64,000 bases of DNA, from contig CALVDH010000006.1 of assembly GCA_944326235.1 (NCBI GenBank), positions 28,427-92,426 on the forward strand. The letters are read 5' to 3'. This DNA is from an uncultured Bacteroidales bacterium (lineage in GTDB: Bacteria; Bacteroidota; Bacteroidia; Bacteroidales; UBA932). How positions within the stretch are numbered: position 1 is the stretch's first letter; each line of letters begins with the position of its first letter. The position numbers and the translations under genes are program-made. The notes under the pieces were generated by a model. It worked only from the letters and a program-made list of their open reading frames with translations. It had not been told where the DNA came from and searched no databases. This document shows positions 1-8,619 of the stretch, piece by piece.

Positions 1-2
1 AA

Positions 3-1445
3 GTCTCTATCGACGCCCTCGGACTGGAGGCCGGCAAGGTGCCCCCTCAGGCCGTGGATGTGGAGGAGGCCGTGCTGGGAGCGATGATGATCGAGCCCAA
101 CTGCGTGCCGGATGTGCTGGAGCGCCTGACCGCCGAATGTTTCTACAAGGAGGCCAACCGCAAGATATTCTCGGCCATTTCCGCCCTCACCAAGGACCAT
201 GAGCCGGTGGATATATTCACCGTGGCCGAGGCCCTCAAGCGGACGGGAGACCTGGAGGCGGTGGGAGGACCGTACTACCTCAGCCTGCTCTCCTCCAAGG
301 TGGGAGCGGCCGCGCATGTCGAGTACCATGTCAATATATTGCTTCAGAAACACATACAGAGGGAGTTGATCACCATCTCGGCGGAGGTGCAGCGCGACTC
401 CTTCGATGACAGCATACCGGTGGACGACCTGCTCAACAACGCGCAGCAGAAGCTTTTCGAGCTGGCTGAGCGGAATATGAAGCGGGAGACTCTTCCGGTG
501 CAGGACGTGCTCAAGGACACCGTGGCGGAGATAGAGGCCAACCAGGACCGTACCGACGGCCTGAGCGGAGTGCCCTCTGGCTTTACCGGCATCGATAAGG
601 TGACCCTGGGCTGGCAGGAGTCCGACCTGGTGATCATCGCGGCCCGTCCTTCGATGGGTAAGACGGCCTTCGTGCTGACCATGGCCCGCAATATGGCCGT
701 GGACCATCATATCCCGGTGGCGTTCTTCTCCCTGGAGATGTCCTCCAAGCAGTTGGTAAAGAGGCTTCTGGTCTCAGAGACAGGGCTGTCCTCGGAGAAG
801 ATCCGCGGCGGCAAGAGGCTGCTGGACTACGAGCTGGTACAGCTGCACGAGCGTATCAAGGATCTTTCGGCCGCACCCCTGTTCATAGACGACACGCCGT
901 CCATCTCCATATACGAGCTGCGCTCCAAGGTACGCCGTCTGGTGCGCAACGCGGGAGTCAAGCTCATCATCATCGACTACCTGCAGCTGATGACCGGCCC
1001 TCCGGAACTCAGGGGAATGAGGGAGCAGGAGGTGTCCAATATCTCCCGCTCGCTCAAGGCTATAGCCAAGGAGATGTCCATTCCCGTCATCGCTCTGTCA
1101 CAGCTCAGCCGTGATGTGGAGAAGCGCGGAGGCAACAAGATTCCGCAGCTGAGTGACCTGCGTGAGTCCGGAGCCATAGAACAGGACGCGGATATCGTGA
1201 TGTTCATCCATCGCCCGGACTATTACGGCACGGAGGATGAGGGAGCGGTGCCCGGACAGGCCCAGATCATCATAGCCAAGCACCGTAACGGCTCCACCGA
1301 TGTGGTGCCCATGATATTCCGCAAGAACGAGGCCCGGTTCGTGGATGCCAACGAAGGAGGCTTCATCGTGCCGGAGGACGATGTGGAGGAGTATCAGGGA
1401 GTGGAGTCGAGCATGAACAATTCGGAATTTGAACAGGAGTTCTAG
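3..1445 (+). CDS. dnaB: Replicative DNA helicase DnaB (5' end cut by the window edge)
   Basis: Hexameric 5'-3' helicase that unwinds DNA at the replication fork. The frame is open to the first base of the window, and the residues before the GTG at 39 (ending GLEAGK) read as normal DnaB N-terminal sequence, so the true start lies just upstream and only a few residues are missing. Visible are the N-terminal DnaB domain (EEAVLGAMM), the RecA-like ATPase core with Walker A ARPSMGKTAF, Walker B region LIIIDYLQLM, and the conserved SQLSRDVEKR and DLRESGAIEQDAD motifs. Length fits the family (about 470-520 residues). No intein is present. The 3' end overlaps the next gene by 17 bp, suggesting cotranscription. 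Confidence 0.97.
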   Translation, partial: VSIDALGLEAGKVPPQAVDVEEAVLGAMMIEPNCVPDVLERLTAECFYKEANRKIFSAISALTKDHEPVDIFTVAEALKRTGDLEAVGGPYYLSLLSSKVGAAAHVEYHVNILLQKHIQRELITISAEVQRDSFDDSIPVDDLLNNAQQKLFELAERNMKRETLPVQDVLKDTVAEIEANQDRTDGLSGVPSGFTGIDKVTLGWQESDLVIIAARPSMGKTAFVLTMARNMAVDHHIPVAFFSLEMSSKQLVKRLLVSETGLSSEKIRGGKRLLDYELVQLHERIKDLSAAPLFIDDTPSISIYELRSKVRRLVRNAGVKLIIIDYLQLMTGPPELRGMREQEVSNISRSLKAIAKEMSIPVIALSQLSRDVEKRGGNKIPQLSDLRESGAIEQDADIVMFIHRPDYYGTEDEGAVPGQAQIIIAKHRNGSTDVVPMIFRKNEARFVDANEGGFIVPEDDVEEYQGVESSMNNSEFEQEF

Positions 1446-2298
1446 ATATATCGCAACTGTGGCCGGGCTGGCGCTCATCCTGTGCGCGGTACTGCCCCGG
1501 CAGCTTCAGGGCCAGTGCTATCCGGTCCATCCTGCCCTGGAGGAGGACCATGCCTTTGCCCTGGGGGAGAGGCTGTCCTACATTATCCATTATAAGTGGC
1601 TGGGTATACGCACCGATGTCGGAGCCGCCGAGGTCAATCTCCTGGACGGCGGTACCCGTAACGGACGCCGGCTGCTGCATCCGGTGGCGGTGGGTACGAC
1701 CTACCGGTTCTGGGATGTCTTTTTCAAGGTGAGGGACCGCTATGAATCGGTGTTCTACGAGGACAGCGTCCGGCCGGTATATTTCCACCGGGACATACAC
1801 GAGGGCAAGTACACTATCCAGAATTATTTTCAATGGGACGACACTACCCACGCCATAGACGCGCAGGTGGTCAGGCGCTCCGGCGTGAGGGATACCCTTC
1901 TGCCGGGCCATGAGTGCACCTTCGATGTGCTGACCCTGTTCTACAATGCCCGCAATATGGACCTGGAGGCCCTGAAGCCCGGAGTGAACAATCCTGTTTC
2001 CTTCGTTATAGACGAGGAGATATTCGATATCTATTTCCGTTTTATCGGAAGGGAGGAGAAGAGGGTGCCCGGGCTGGGTGTGTTCAGGACTCTCAAGTTC
2101 GCCGCCAAGGTAGTGGCCGGGGAGGTGTTTACCGGCGAGCAGGAGATGATTATCTGGGTGTCGGATGACATGAACCGCGTTCCGCTGCTCTTCGAGTCGC
2201 CCATCATCGTCGGGTCTGTCTTCGGACGGCTGTCGGACTGGGACGGGCTGCGCTATCCTCTGGAAGAATGTAAGGTCATTAAAAACAATAGAAAATGA
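1429..2298 (+). CDS. Secreted DUF3108 domain protein
   Basis: About 289 residues with an N-terminal signal peptide (hydrophobic stretch GLALILCAVL, then a likely cut before QCYPVHP). The rest matches the DUF3108 pattern common in Bacteroidota: a GERLSYIIHYKW start, then a beta-rich body ending with DMNRVPLLFESPI. Function is unknown; the family is predicted to be periplasmic. The best start is TTG at 1429, inside the end of dnaB; an in-frame GTG at 1459 would shorten the signal peptide. The stop overlaps the next ATG (ATGA at 2295), so translation is probably coupled. Family assignment is from recalled sequence pattern, not a search. Confidence 0.8.
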   Translation: MNRSSRYIATVAGLALILCAVLPRQLQGQCYPVHPALEEDHAFALGERLSYIIHYKWLGIRTDVGAAEVNLLDGGTRNGRRLLHPVAVGTTYRFWDVFFKVRDRYESVFYEDSVRPVYFHRDIHEGKYTIQNYFQWDDTTHAIDAQVVRRSGVRDTLLPGHECTFDVLTLFYNARNMDLEALKPGVNNPVSFVIDEEIFDIYFRFIGREEKRVPGLGVFRTLKFAAKVVAGEVFTGEQEMIIWVSDDMNRVPLLFESPIIVGSVFGRLSDWDGLRYPLEECKVIKNNRK

Positions 2299-2735
2299 AA
2301 CAGCAACAGTCATCATCAGCAGTAATCAGGCACGAGGGACGGGTTCTGTCCGTCACCTCGGTCCAGACCAAGGTCGAGATACTGGCTCAGACGGCCTGTG
2401 CGGCATGTCACGCCAAGGCTGTCTGCGGGGCTTCCAACGGTGAGAGCCGTGTAATAACCATCCGCCGCGAGGACGACGGAAAGATCAAGCCGGAGGACAG
2501 GGTCAATGTGGTTGTCCGTCAGGGCCAGGGCTTCAAGGCAGTTTTTATCGCTTATTTAATTCCTTTGTTCATTCTATTGGTTTTATTATTAACTTTGCCT
2601 CTGTTTTTTGAGAATGAACTGGTGACGGGGCTCGGGGCACTGGGATTCGTGGCTCTTTATTACCTGGTGCTCGCTCAGTTCAGGGACAGGCTCAACAGCG
2701 GATTCGTATTTACGGTTGAAAAGATTAATAACTAA
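2295..2735 (+). CDS. RseC/MucC-like membrane protein upstream of Rnf genes
   Basis: A 146-residue protein with an N-terminal cysteine motif (CAACHAKAVCGAS, residues about 36-48) and two membrane segments (about residues 85-130), the layout of the RseC/MucC family, members of which occur in SoxR-reducing and Rnf gene clusters. It lies directly before rnfB, six bases from the next start, which fits a role with the Rnf complex, perhaps cofactor or Fe-S related. The coupling with the upstream DUF3108 gene (ATGA overlap) puts it in the same transcript. The cysteine motif could bind a metal or Fe-S centre; that is inference. Confidence 0.85.
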   Translation: MKQQQSSSAVIRHEGRVLSVTSVQTKVEILAQTACAACHAKAVCGASNGESRVITIRREDDGKIKPEDRVNVVVRQGQGFKAVFIAYLIPLFILLVLLLTLPLFFENELVTGLGALGFVALYYLVLAQFRDRLNSGFVFTVEKINN

Positions 2736-2741
2736 CAACAG

Positions 2742-3599
2742 ATGGGTACAACATTTATTTTCACTGTCGTCATTCTCAGCGTGCTGGGATTGCTGCTGGC
2801 GGTAGTTCTATTCCTCGTTGCGAAGAAGTTCCAGGTGGTGGAGGATCCCCTCATCGATGTCGTCGAGGCCACTATGCCCGGAGCCAACTGCGGCGGCTGC
2901 GGCTTCGCCGGCTGCCGGGCTTTCGCCGAGGCCTGCGTCAAGTCCAAGTCCCTTGACGGCAAGTTCTGTCCTGTAGGCGGCAATGCCGTCATGCAGAAAG
3001 TGGCCGCTCATCTTGGAGTCGCCATGGAGGAGAAGGCTCCCATGGTGGCCGTGGTAAGGTGCAACGGTACCTGTGCCAACAGGGTGCGCACCAACGAGTA
3101 CGACGGCTCCTCCTCCTGCCGTATCATGAGCACCCTCTACAGCGGAGACACTGCGTGCCGGTACGGCTGTCTGGGCTGCGGGGACTGTGAGAAGGCCTGC
3201 CAGTTCGGCGCCATCAGGGTCAATCCCGAAACCCTCATCCCAGAGGTCGACGAGGACAGGTGCACAGCCTGCGGAGCCTGCGTCAGGGCATGTCCCAAGG
3301 GCATCATCGAGCTGCGCAACAAGGGTCCCAAGAACCGCCGCGTCTTTGTCTCCTGCATGAATCAGGACAAGGGCGGTATCGCCCGCAAGGCCTGCACTGC
3401 CGCCTGCATCGGCTGCCGCAAGTGCGAGAAGACCTGCCCCTTCGGCGCCATCACAGTAGAGAACAATCTGGCCTACATCGATTTCAACAAATGCAAGCTC
3501 TGCCGTAAATGCGTGGCCGAGTGCCCCACGGGAGCCATCCACGCCGTGAACTTCCCTCCGAAGCCGGCCGCTCCTGCAGCAGAAACACCTAAAGAATAA
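2742..3599 (+). CDS. rnfB: Rnf complex subunit B, ferredoxin-like electron carrier
   Basis: Iron-sulfur subunit of the membrane Rnf complex, taking electrons from ferredoxin. One N-terminal membrane segment (residues 5-27) is followed by the Fe-S binding CGGCGFAGC motif (C50, C53, C58) plus C76, then several CxxCxxCxxxCP ferredoxin motifs (CLGCGDCEKAC, CTACGACVRACP, CIGCRKCEKTCP, CKLCRKCVAECP). At 285 residues it is of the long type with extra clusters. It is the first gene of rnfBCDGEA and is followed after 4 bp by rnfC. Confidence 0.97.
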   Translation: MGTTFIFTVVILSVLGLLLAVVLFLVAKKFQVVEDPLIDVVEATMPGANCGGCGFAGCRAFAEACVKSKSLDGKFCPVGGNAVMQKVAAHLGVAMEEKAPMVAVVRCNGTCANRVRTNEYDGSSSCRIMSTLYSGDTACRYGCLGCGDCEKACQFGAIRVNPETLIPEVDEDRCTACGACVRACPKGIIELRNKGPKNRRVFVSCMNQDKGGIARKACTAACIGCRKCEKTCPFGAITVENNLAYIDFNKCKLCRKCVAECPTGAIHAVNFPPKPAAPAAETPKE

Positions 3600-3603
3600 C
3601 CGC

Positions 3604-4941
3604 ATGAGACGTACATTTTCAATGGGTGGTGTCCACCCCCGCGACTGCAAGATATCCGCTGACTCAGCGATAGAGATATTCCCTCTGCCACAGAGGATGT
3701 ACATTTCCATGTCCCAGCATCTGGGAGCACCGGCCAAGCCCCTTGTCCAGAAAGGCGACAAGGTCAGGGTCGGACAGATGATAGGAGCCTCCGCCGGTTT
3801 CATCTCCGCCAATATCCACAGCTCCGTATCCGGTACAGTAGCCGCCGTCGAGCCATACGCCGACCTGGCCGGCAACCCCGTGATGCACGTAGTGATAGAC
3901 GTGGAGGGTGACGAGTGGGAGGAGAACATTGACCGCACACCCGATATTGTGCGTGAGATAACCCTTGGTCCTGCCGAGATTATAAAGAGAATCGCCGATT
4001 GCGGCATAGTGGGTATGGGCGGTGCTTCCTTCCCGACCCATGTCAAGCTGTCTCCCCCTCCGGGAAAGAAGGCCGAATTCCTGATTATCAACGGGGCCGA
4101 GTGCGAGCCTTACCTGACCTCGGACTACCGCCTGATGGTCGAGCATCCGGAAGAGGTCCTGCTGGGCGCCCGTATCATGATGAAGGCCCTGGGTGTGACC
4201 AAAGGCTATATCGGCATAGAGGACAACAAGCCCGCCGCCATAGAGGCCATGCGTAGGCTGACCGCCTCCTCCTATACGGAGATAGAGGTGGTTCCTCTGA
4301 AGAAGAAATACCCTCAGGGCGGTGAGAAGCAGCTCATCGACGCTGTCACCGGCCGTAAGGTGCCCTCGATGGGCCTGCCCATCGACACCGGGGTGGTGGT
4401 GCAGAACGTGGGTACTTCCTACGCCGTGTATGAGGCCGTACAGAAGAACAAGCCTCTCTTCGAGGGAGTGATGACCATTACCGGACAGTGCCTGGGAGGA
4501 CAGCACAACTTCCTGGTGCGTACCGGCACCACATTTGACCGTATCCTGGAGTATGTGGGCGGAGTGCCGCAGACTGCGGCCAAGATCATCAGCGGAGGTC
4601 CCATGATGGGCAAGGCTGTGTCCAATCTGTCCGCCGCCACCGTCAAGAGCTCCTCGTCCCTGCTTCTGCTTACCGAGGAACAGACCCGCCGCCGTGCCGA
4701 GGGCGAGTGCATCCGCTGCGGCAAATGCGTTGAGGCCTGTCCTATGGGGCTGGAGCCCTATCTGCTCAACAAGCTCTCCCGTGCCGGCCGCATGGAGGAA
4801 CTGGAGGAGCACAAGGTGTACGACTGCATCGAGTGCGGATGCTGCATGTTCACCTGTCCCGCATATATACCGCTGCTCGACTACATCCGCACCGGCAAGG
4901 CCGATGTGATGCGTATCATGCGCAGCCGTCCTAAAAAGTAA
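3604..4941 (+). CDS. rnfC: Rnf complex subunit C, NADH-binding Fe-S flavoprotein
   Basis: Peripheral subunit of the Rnf complex related to the NuoF/NqrA fold; the site of NAD(H) reaction. Seen are an N-terminal Rnf-C barrel, the GMGGASFPTHVK flavin/NAD-binding region (about residues 137-148), an SLBB-like segment, and two C-terminal 4Fe-4S motifs (CIRCGKCVEACP from about C369 and CIECGCCMFTCP from about C408). Length 445 residues matches the family and there is no long C-terminal extension as in some proteobacteria. Tightly spaced between rnfB and rnfD. Confidence 0.97.
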   Translation: MRRTFSMGGVHPRDCKISADSAIEIFPLPQRMYISMSQHLGAPAKPLVQKGDKVRVGQMIGASAGFISANIHSSVSGTVAAVEPYADLAGNPVMHVVIDVEGDEWEENIDRTPDIVREITLGPAEIIKRIADCGIVGMGGASFPTHVKLSPPPGKKAEFLIINGAECEPYLTSDYRLMVEHPEEVLLGARIMMKALGVTKGYIGIEDNKPAAIEAMRRLTASSYTEIEVVPLKKKYPQGGEKQLIDAVTGRKVPSMGLPIDTGVVVQNVGTSYAVYEAVQKNKPLFEGVMTITGQCLGGQHNFLVRTGTTFDRILEYVGGVPQTAAKIISGGPMMGKAVSNLSAATVKSSSSLLLLTEEQTRRRAEGECIRCGKCVEACPMGLEPYLLNKLSRAGRMEELEEHKVYDCIECGCCMFTCPAYIPLLDYIRTGKADVMRIMRSRPKK

Positions 4942-4962
4942 CCGATTAAATACTTGAGATAT

Positions 4963-5967
4963 ATGAGAAAGCTGATAGTCTCTCCCGCACCTCACGTGCA
5001 CGGCAGCGAGAGCACCAGGAAGATCATGCTGGACGTGATCATAGCCCTGGCTCCCTCGATGCTGGTGGCCGTGTATTTCTTCGGCCTGAGCGCCATCCAG
5101 CTCCTGCTGGTGTCAGTGCTCGTCTGCGTGGGACTGGAGTACCTGATTCAGAAATACATGCTCCGCAGGCAGCCCACGGTCAGTGACCTGTCTGCCGTAG
5201 TGACCGGAGTGCTTCTGGCGCTCAACCTCCCTCCCTCGGCTCCCTGGTGGGTGGCCGTGATAGGCGGCGTGGTGGCCATAGGAATTACCAAGATGACATT
5301 CGGAGGCCTGGGACACAACATCTTCAACCCCGCCCTGGTGGGCCGTGTCTTCCTTCTGGTCTCCTTCCCCGTAATCATGACGGACTGGACGGTGCCTGAG
5401 TCGATCTTCCGTCCGGGAGTGGATGCCGTATCCGGTGCGACTCCTCTCGCCATGATTAAGGAAGGGCTGGCTCAGGGGCAGACGGTGGACCAGATTCTGG
5501 CGGCCAATCCCGACCTCTCGTACGGTCAGATGCTCTTTGCCCGGGCAGGCGGCTCTGCCGGCGAGGCCTCGGCCCTGGCTCTGATTCTGGGATTCATCTA
5601 CCTGCTGGTACGCAAGGTCATCCGTCCCCATATTCCCGTCACCATCATTCTGACTGTGGCCGTGATGTCCGGCATCTTCTGGCTGATCAACCCTGAGCAG
5701 TACACCGATCCTCTGTTCAACATCCTCACCGGAGGTCTCCTCCTCGGCTCCATCTTCATGGCCACCGACTATGTGACCTCACCGATGGCGCCCAAGGGCA
5801 TGATCATCTACGGTATCGGTATCGGAGTGCTCACGGTGCTCATCCGCTATTTCGGTTCCTATCCCGAAGGAGTGTCCTTCGCTATACTGATTATGAACTC
5901 TATAGTTCCCCTGCTCAACAAATACATAAAGCCCGCAAGGTTCGGGAAGGAGGTAAAACATGCCTAA
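4963..5967 (+). CDS. rnfD: Rnf complex subunit D, flavinylated membrane protein
   Basis: Integral membrane subunit of the NqrB/RnfD family. Multiple hydrophobic helices are visible, with the SGAT motif (about residues 157-160) whose threonine carries covalently linked FMN in the family. The ATG at 4963 (MRKLIVSPAPHV) is chosen over an in-frame TTG nine bases upstream because conserved RnfD sequence begins there. Its last codons overlap rnfG by 8 bp, which suggests translational coupling. Confidence 0.96.
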   Translation: MRKLIVSPAPHVHGSESTRKIMLDVIIALAPSMLVAVYFFGLSAIQLLLVSVLVCVGLEYLIQKYMLRRQPTVSDLSAVVTGVLLALNLPPSAPWWVAVIGGVVAIGITKMTFGGLGHNIFNPALVGRVFLLVSFPVIMTDWTVPESIFRPGVDAVSGATPLAMIKEGLAQGQTVDQILAANPDLSYGQMLFARAGGSAGEASALALILGFIYLLVRKVIRPHIPVTIILTVAVMSGIFWLINPEQYTDPLFNILTGGLLLGSIFMATDYVTSPMAPKGMIIYGIGIGVLTVLIRYFGSYPEGVSFAILIMNSIVPLLNKYIKPARFGKEVKHA

Positions 5968-6532
5968 AGAATCCACACTCCGCAGCATGGCTGTCTGCCT
6001 CTTCCTGGTGTGTCTGGCCTGCTCAGCCCTCCTCGGAGGCGTGTATGTGCTGACCCTCGACAAGATCAACCAGGAGGTGGTCAAGAAGACCAATAACGCC
6101 ATTGCCTTAGTAACGCCTGAGTTCGACAACGAGCCCTCCGCCGAGAGCCTCTCAGTCGAGCTGGACGGCGACGCGATTACCGTCTATCCCGCCAGGAAGG
6201 GCGGAAAGACTGTCGGATACGCCATAGAGTCCTTCACGTCGAAGGGCTTCAGCGGCACGATCAACATCATGGTCGGATTCGACATGGACGGCAACATCAC
6301 CGGTACCTCAGTCATTTCCCACGCCGAGACTCCCGGTCTGGGCGCCAAGATGACCGAGCCCTCCTTCTATTCCCAGTTCGTGGGCAAGAACCCCGCGTCC
6401 TTCCGCCTGGCAGTGACCAAGGACGGAGGAGAGGTGGACGCCATCACTGCCTCCACCATCACCTCCAGAGCCTACTGCGATGCCGTGGACAGGGCCTGGA
6501 GGGCATTTCAGAAAGTAGTAAACTCTAAATAG
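5960..6532 (+). CDS. rnfG: Rnf complex subunit G, FMN-binding
   Basis: 190-residue subunit with one N-terminal membrane anchor (residues about 10-31) and a periplasmic FMN-binding domain. The flavinylation site reads DAITAST (residues 160-166), a variant of the usual SGAT motif in which Thr166 would accept FMN; the change of G-A to A-S is conservative and I recall it in other Bacteroidales. GLGAKMTEP is also a family signature. It starts inside rnfD and is followed by rnfE. Confidence 0.95.
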   Translation: MPKESTLRSMAVCLFLVCLACSALLGGVYVLTLDKINQEVVKKTNNAIALVTPEFDNEPSAESLSVELDGDAITVYPARKGGKTVGYAIESFTSKGFSGTINIMVGFDMDGNITGTSVISHAETPGLGAKMTEPSFYSQFVGKNPASFRLAVTKDGGEVDAITASTITSRAYCDAVDRAWRAFQKVVNSK

Positions 6533-6541
6533 TTGCGGAAT

Positions 6542-7129
6542 ATGAGTAAACTGAGAATTATAATCAACGGCATCATAAAGGACAACCCCACCTTCGTCCT
6601 CGTGCTCGGTATGTGCCCCACCATCGGCACCACCACTTCCGCGATCAACGGTATGGGAATGGGACTGGCCACGACTTTCGTCCTGATTCTCTCCAATGTA
6701 TTCATCTCCCTGTTCGCCAAGATGATTCCCGATAAGGTCAGGATACCTGCCTATATCGTGATCATAGCATCTTTCGTGACGGTGCTCCAGCTGCTGATGC
6801 AGGCCTATGTGCCCGACCTCTATGCGGCTCTGGGTCTGTTCATACCCCTTATCGTGGTGAACTGCATAATCCTCGGCCGTGCCGAGGCCTTCGCCAACAA
6901 GAACACTCCGGGAGACTCCGCTCTCGACGGCATCGGTATCGGACTCGGATTTACCCTGGCCCTTACCTTCATCGGACTGGTCCGCGAGCTGCTGGGCAGC
7001 CTCTCCCTCTTCGGTATGAAACTCGGCGAGGGTGACGGCATGCTGGCGTTCGTCCTGGCTCCCGGCGGATTCCTGGTGCTGGGATATCTCATGGTGATAT
7101 TCAGGAAACTAATTAACAAAAAGGCTTAA
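6542..7129 (+). CDS. rnfE: Rnf complex subunit E, integral membrane protein
   Basis: Six-helix membrane subunit of the NqrD/RnfE family (195 residues from the ATG). The conserved N-terminal pattern [14 protein letters not shown] and the [13 protein letters not shown] motif are present. A TTG at 6533 is in frame, but the ATG at 6542 (MSKLRI) is the more usual start and sits 9 bp after the rnfG stop. RnfE and RnfA form the inverted pair that holds a membrane Fe-S centre; the cysteine in GMCPT and the one in VNCIIL are the candidate ligands. Confidence 0.96.
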   Translation: MSKLRIIINGIIKDNPTFVLVLGMCPTIGTTTSAINGMGMGLATTFVLILSNVFISLFAKMIPDKVRIPAYIVIIASFVTVLQLLMQAYVPDLYAALGLFIPLIVVNCIILGRAEAFANKNTPGDSALDGIGIGLGFTLALTFIGLVRELLGSLSLFGMKLGEGDGMLAFVLAPGGFLVLGYLMVIFRKLINKKA

Positions 7130-7134
7130 TCGTT

Positions 7135-7734
7135 ATGGAATATCTGATAATTATCATATCGGCGATATTCGTCAACAATATCGTACTGTCGCAGTTCCTC
7201 GGTATCTGTCCTTTCCTCGGTGTCTCCAACAAGGTAAGCACGGCTACCGGAATGTCGGCCGCCGTGGTCTTCGTGATCACTCTCTCGACTCTGGTGACCT
7301 ACCTGCTGCACTACTATGTGCTGGTGCCTCTCGGAATAGAGTTCATGATGACCATAGTCTTCATCCTGGTCATAGCGGCTCTGGTGCAGATGGTGGAGAT
7401 TATCCTCAAGAAGATATCGCCTTCGCTTTATCAGGCCCTCGGTATCTTCCTACCCCTGATTACCACCAACTGTACCGTGCTCGGCGTGGCTATCAACGTG
7501 GTGACCAAGGAGTTTACCTTCGGAGGCGAGGCCCATCTGCTCAATCTTGGCGAGACCGTGGTCTATGCAGCCTCCAGTGCCCTCGGTTTCGGTGTGGCAA
7601 TGGTGCTCTTCGCAGGTATCCGCGAGCAGATGGAGCTGATAGGCGTACCCAAGGCTTTCAAGGGCACTCCCATCGCCCTGATTACAGCCGGTATCCTGGC
7701 TATGGCGTTTATGGGATTCAGCGGATTGGTGTAG
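7135..7734 (+). CDS. rnfA: Rnf complex subunit A, integral membrane protein
   Basis: 199-residue membrane subunit paralogous to RnfE. The family signature is complete: [18 protein letters not shown] near the N-terminus and [10 protein letters not shown] about residue 110, both with the cysteine that would bind the shared Fe-S centre. With rnfE it completes the rnfBCDGEA order typical of Bacteroidales. It starts 5 bp after rnfE and is followed 4 bp later by a small TPR gene. Confidence 0.97.
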   Translation: MEYLIIIISAIFVNNIVLSQFLGICPFLGVSNKVSTATGMSAAVVFVITLSTLVTYLLHYYVLVPLGIEFMMTIVFILVIAALVQMVEIILKKISPSLYQALGIFLPLITTNCTVLGVAINVVTKEFTFGGEAHLLNLGETVVYAASSALGFGVAMVLFAGIREQMELIGVPKAFKGTPIALITAGILAMAFMGFSGLV

Positions 7735-7738
7735 GCCT

Positions 7739-8011
7739 ATGTCGACAGTTATCGAGATAGAAAGACTGGTGGCCTCGGGACATCTGGACGAAGCCCGCGA
7801 GGAGCTGGAGAAGCTGCTGGCTTCGGAACCGGATAATTCCCATGCCTGGTTCCTGCTCGGCGGCATCTACCGCAGGCATGAGCTCTGGGGAGACGCCATC
7901 AATGCCTACAACCGTGCCAAGCTGATCGACCCGGAGGGTCCGGCGGCAGCTGCCATAGAGTCGATCTACGACATCCTGCACTTCGTCAATGTGGATCTGA
8001 TGAATCCCTAG
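7739..8011 (+). CDS. Small tetratricopeptide repeat protein
   Basis: A 90-residue cytoplasmic protein made almost wholly of two TPR units (about residues 1-33 and 36-69; the second has the pattern AWFLLGGIYRRHELWGDAINAYNRA). TPRs mediate protein contacts, so a partner is likely but cannot be named. It starts 4 bp after rnfA, so it is probably on the Rnf transcript. Its stop overlaps the stop of the convergent methyltransferase by 4 bp. Confidence 0.75.
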   Translation: MSTVIEIERLVASGHLDEAREELEKLLASEPDNSHAWFLLGGIYRRHELWGDAINAYNRAKLIDPEGPAAAAIESIYDILHFVNVDLMNP

Positions 8012-8550
8012 TCCCTCGGAGTCAGGACGTACAGGACTATACCTATCGCCACAGATACATTGAGCGAGTGCTTGGTGCCCCACTGGGGAATCTCCAGTGT
8101 GAAATCGCACAAGTCCACCGCTTCCTGAGATATGCCGTGCACTTCGTTTCCGAAGATCACGGCATACTGCTTCTCCGGGTCGAGTCTCCTTTCTCCCAGC
8201 AGGAAGCAGTCGGTGGATACGGAGTTCTCGGTCTGTTCCACTCCTATGACGGTGTATCCTTTGGCTTTCAGTTCGCGTACCGCCTCTACGGTGTCCTCCC
8301 GGTAGGTCCAGTCCACGGAAAATTCGGCTCCCAGAGCGGACTTGTGAATCTCGGGGGAGGGAGGGGTGGAGCTGATGCCGCAGAGGACTATGCCCCGGAT
8401 GCGGAAAGCATCGCCGGTACGGAAGGCCGAGCCGATGTTCTGACGGCTGCGGACATTGTCCAGAATCACTGTTATGGGGCTTTTGGAGAGGGCCTTGTAT
8501 TCCTCGACGGCGGGACGTCCGAGTTCGCTGTTCAATAATTTCCTAAACAT
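8008..8550 (-). CDS. TrmH/SpoU-family RNA 2'-O-methyltransferase
   Basis: 180-residue SPOUT methyltransferase. The three family motifs are visible: motif 1 NVRSRQNIGSAFRTGDAF, motif 2 YAVIFGNEVHGIS, and motif 3 PQWGTKHSLNVSVAIGIVLY. It therefore uses S-adenosylmethionine to methylate a ribose in tRNA or rRNA; the exact target cannot be read from sequence. There is no N-terminal substrate-binding domain, so it is a minimal form. It diverges from glyA and its promoter (TAACTTTG box at 8582-8589) overlaps the glyA promoter region. Confidence 0.88.
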   Translation of the reverse strand: MFRKLLNSELGRPAVEEYKALSKSPITVILDNVRSRQNIGSAFRTGDAFRIRGIVLCGISSTPPSPEIHKSALGAEFSVDWTYREDTVEAVRELKAKGYTVIGVEQTENSVSTDCFLLGERRLDPEKQYAVIFGNEVHGISQEAVDLCDFTLEIPQWGTKHSLNVSVAIGIVLYVLTPRD

Positions 8551-8573
8551 TTGCCAAAAGATAAAATTTTGCT

Positions 8574-8589
8574 TACATTCGCAAAGTTA
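8574..8589. promoter_or_regulatory. Overlapping divergent promoters for the methyltransferase and glyA
   Basis: On the minus strand 8582-8589 reads TAACTTTG, a match to the Bacteroidota -7 box TAnnTTTG, placed 32 bp before the methyltransferase start. On the plus strand 8574-8581 reads TACATTCG, a one-mismatch version facing glyA. The two boxes abut, so use of one may exclude the other. Confidence 0.5.
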
Positions 8590-8619
8590 AACTGAATTGA
8601 ATAATTTTAACAAAATATT

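Noticed and set aside
2808..4091. Long minus-strand frames opposite rnfB and rnfC
   Set aside because: High GC leaves antisense frames open; translation lacks any known domain while the plus strand has Rnf motifs.
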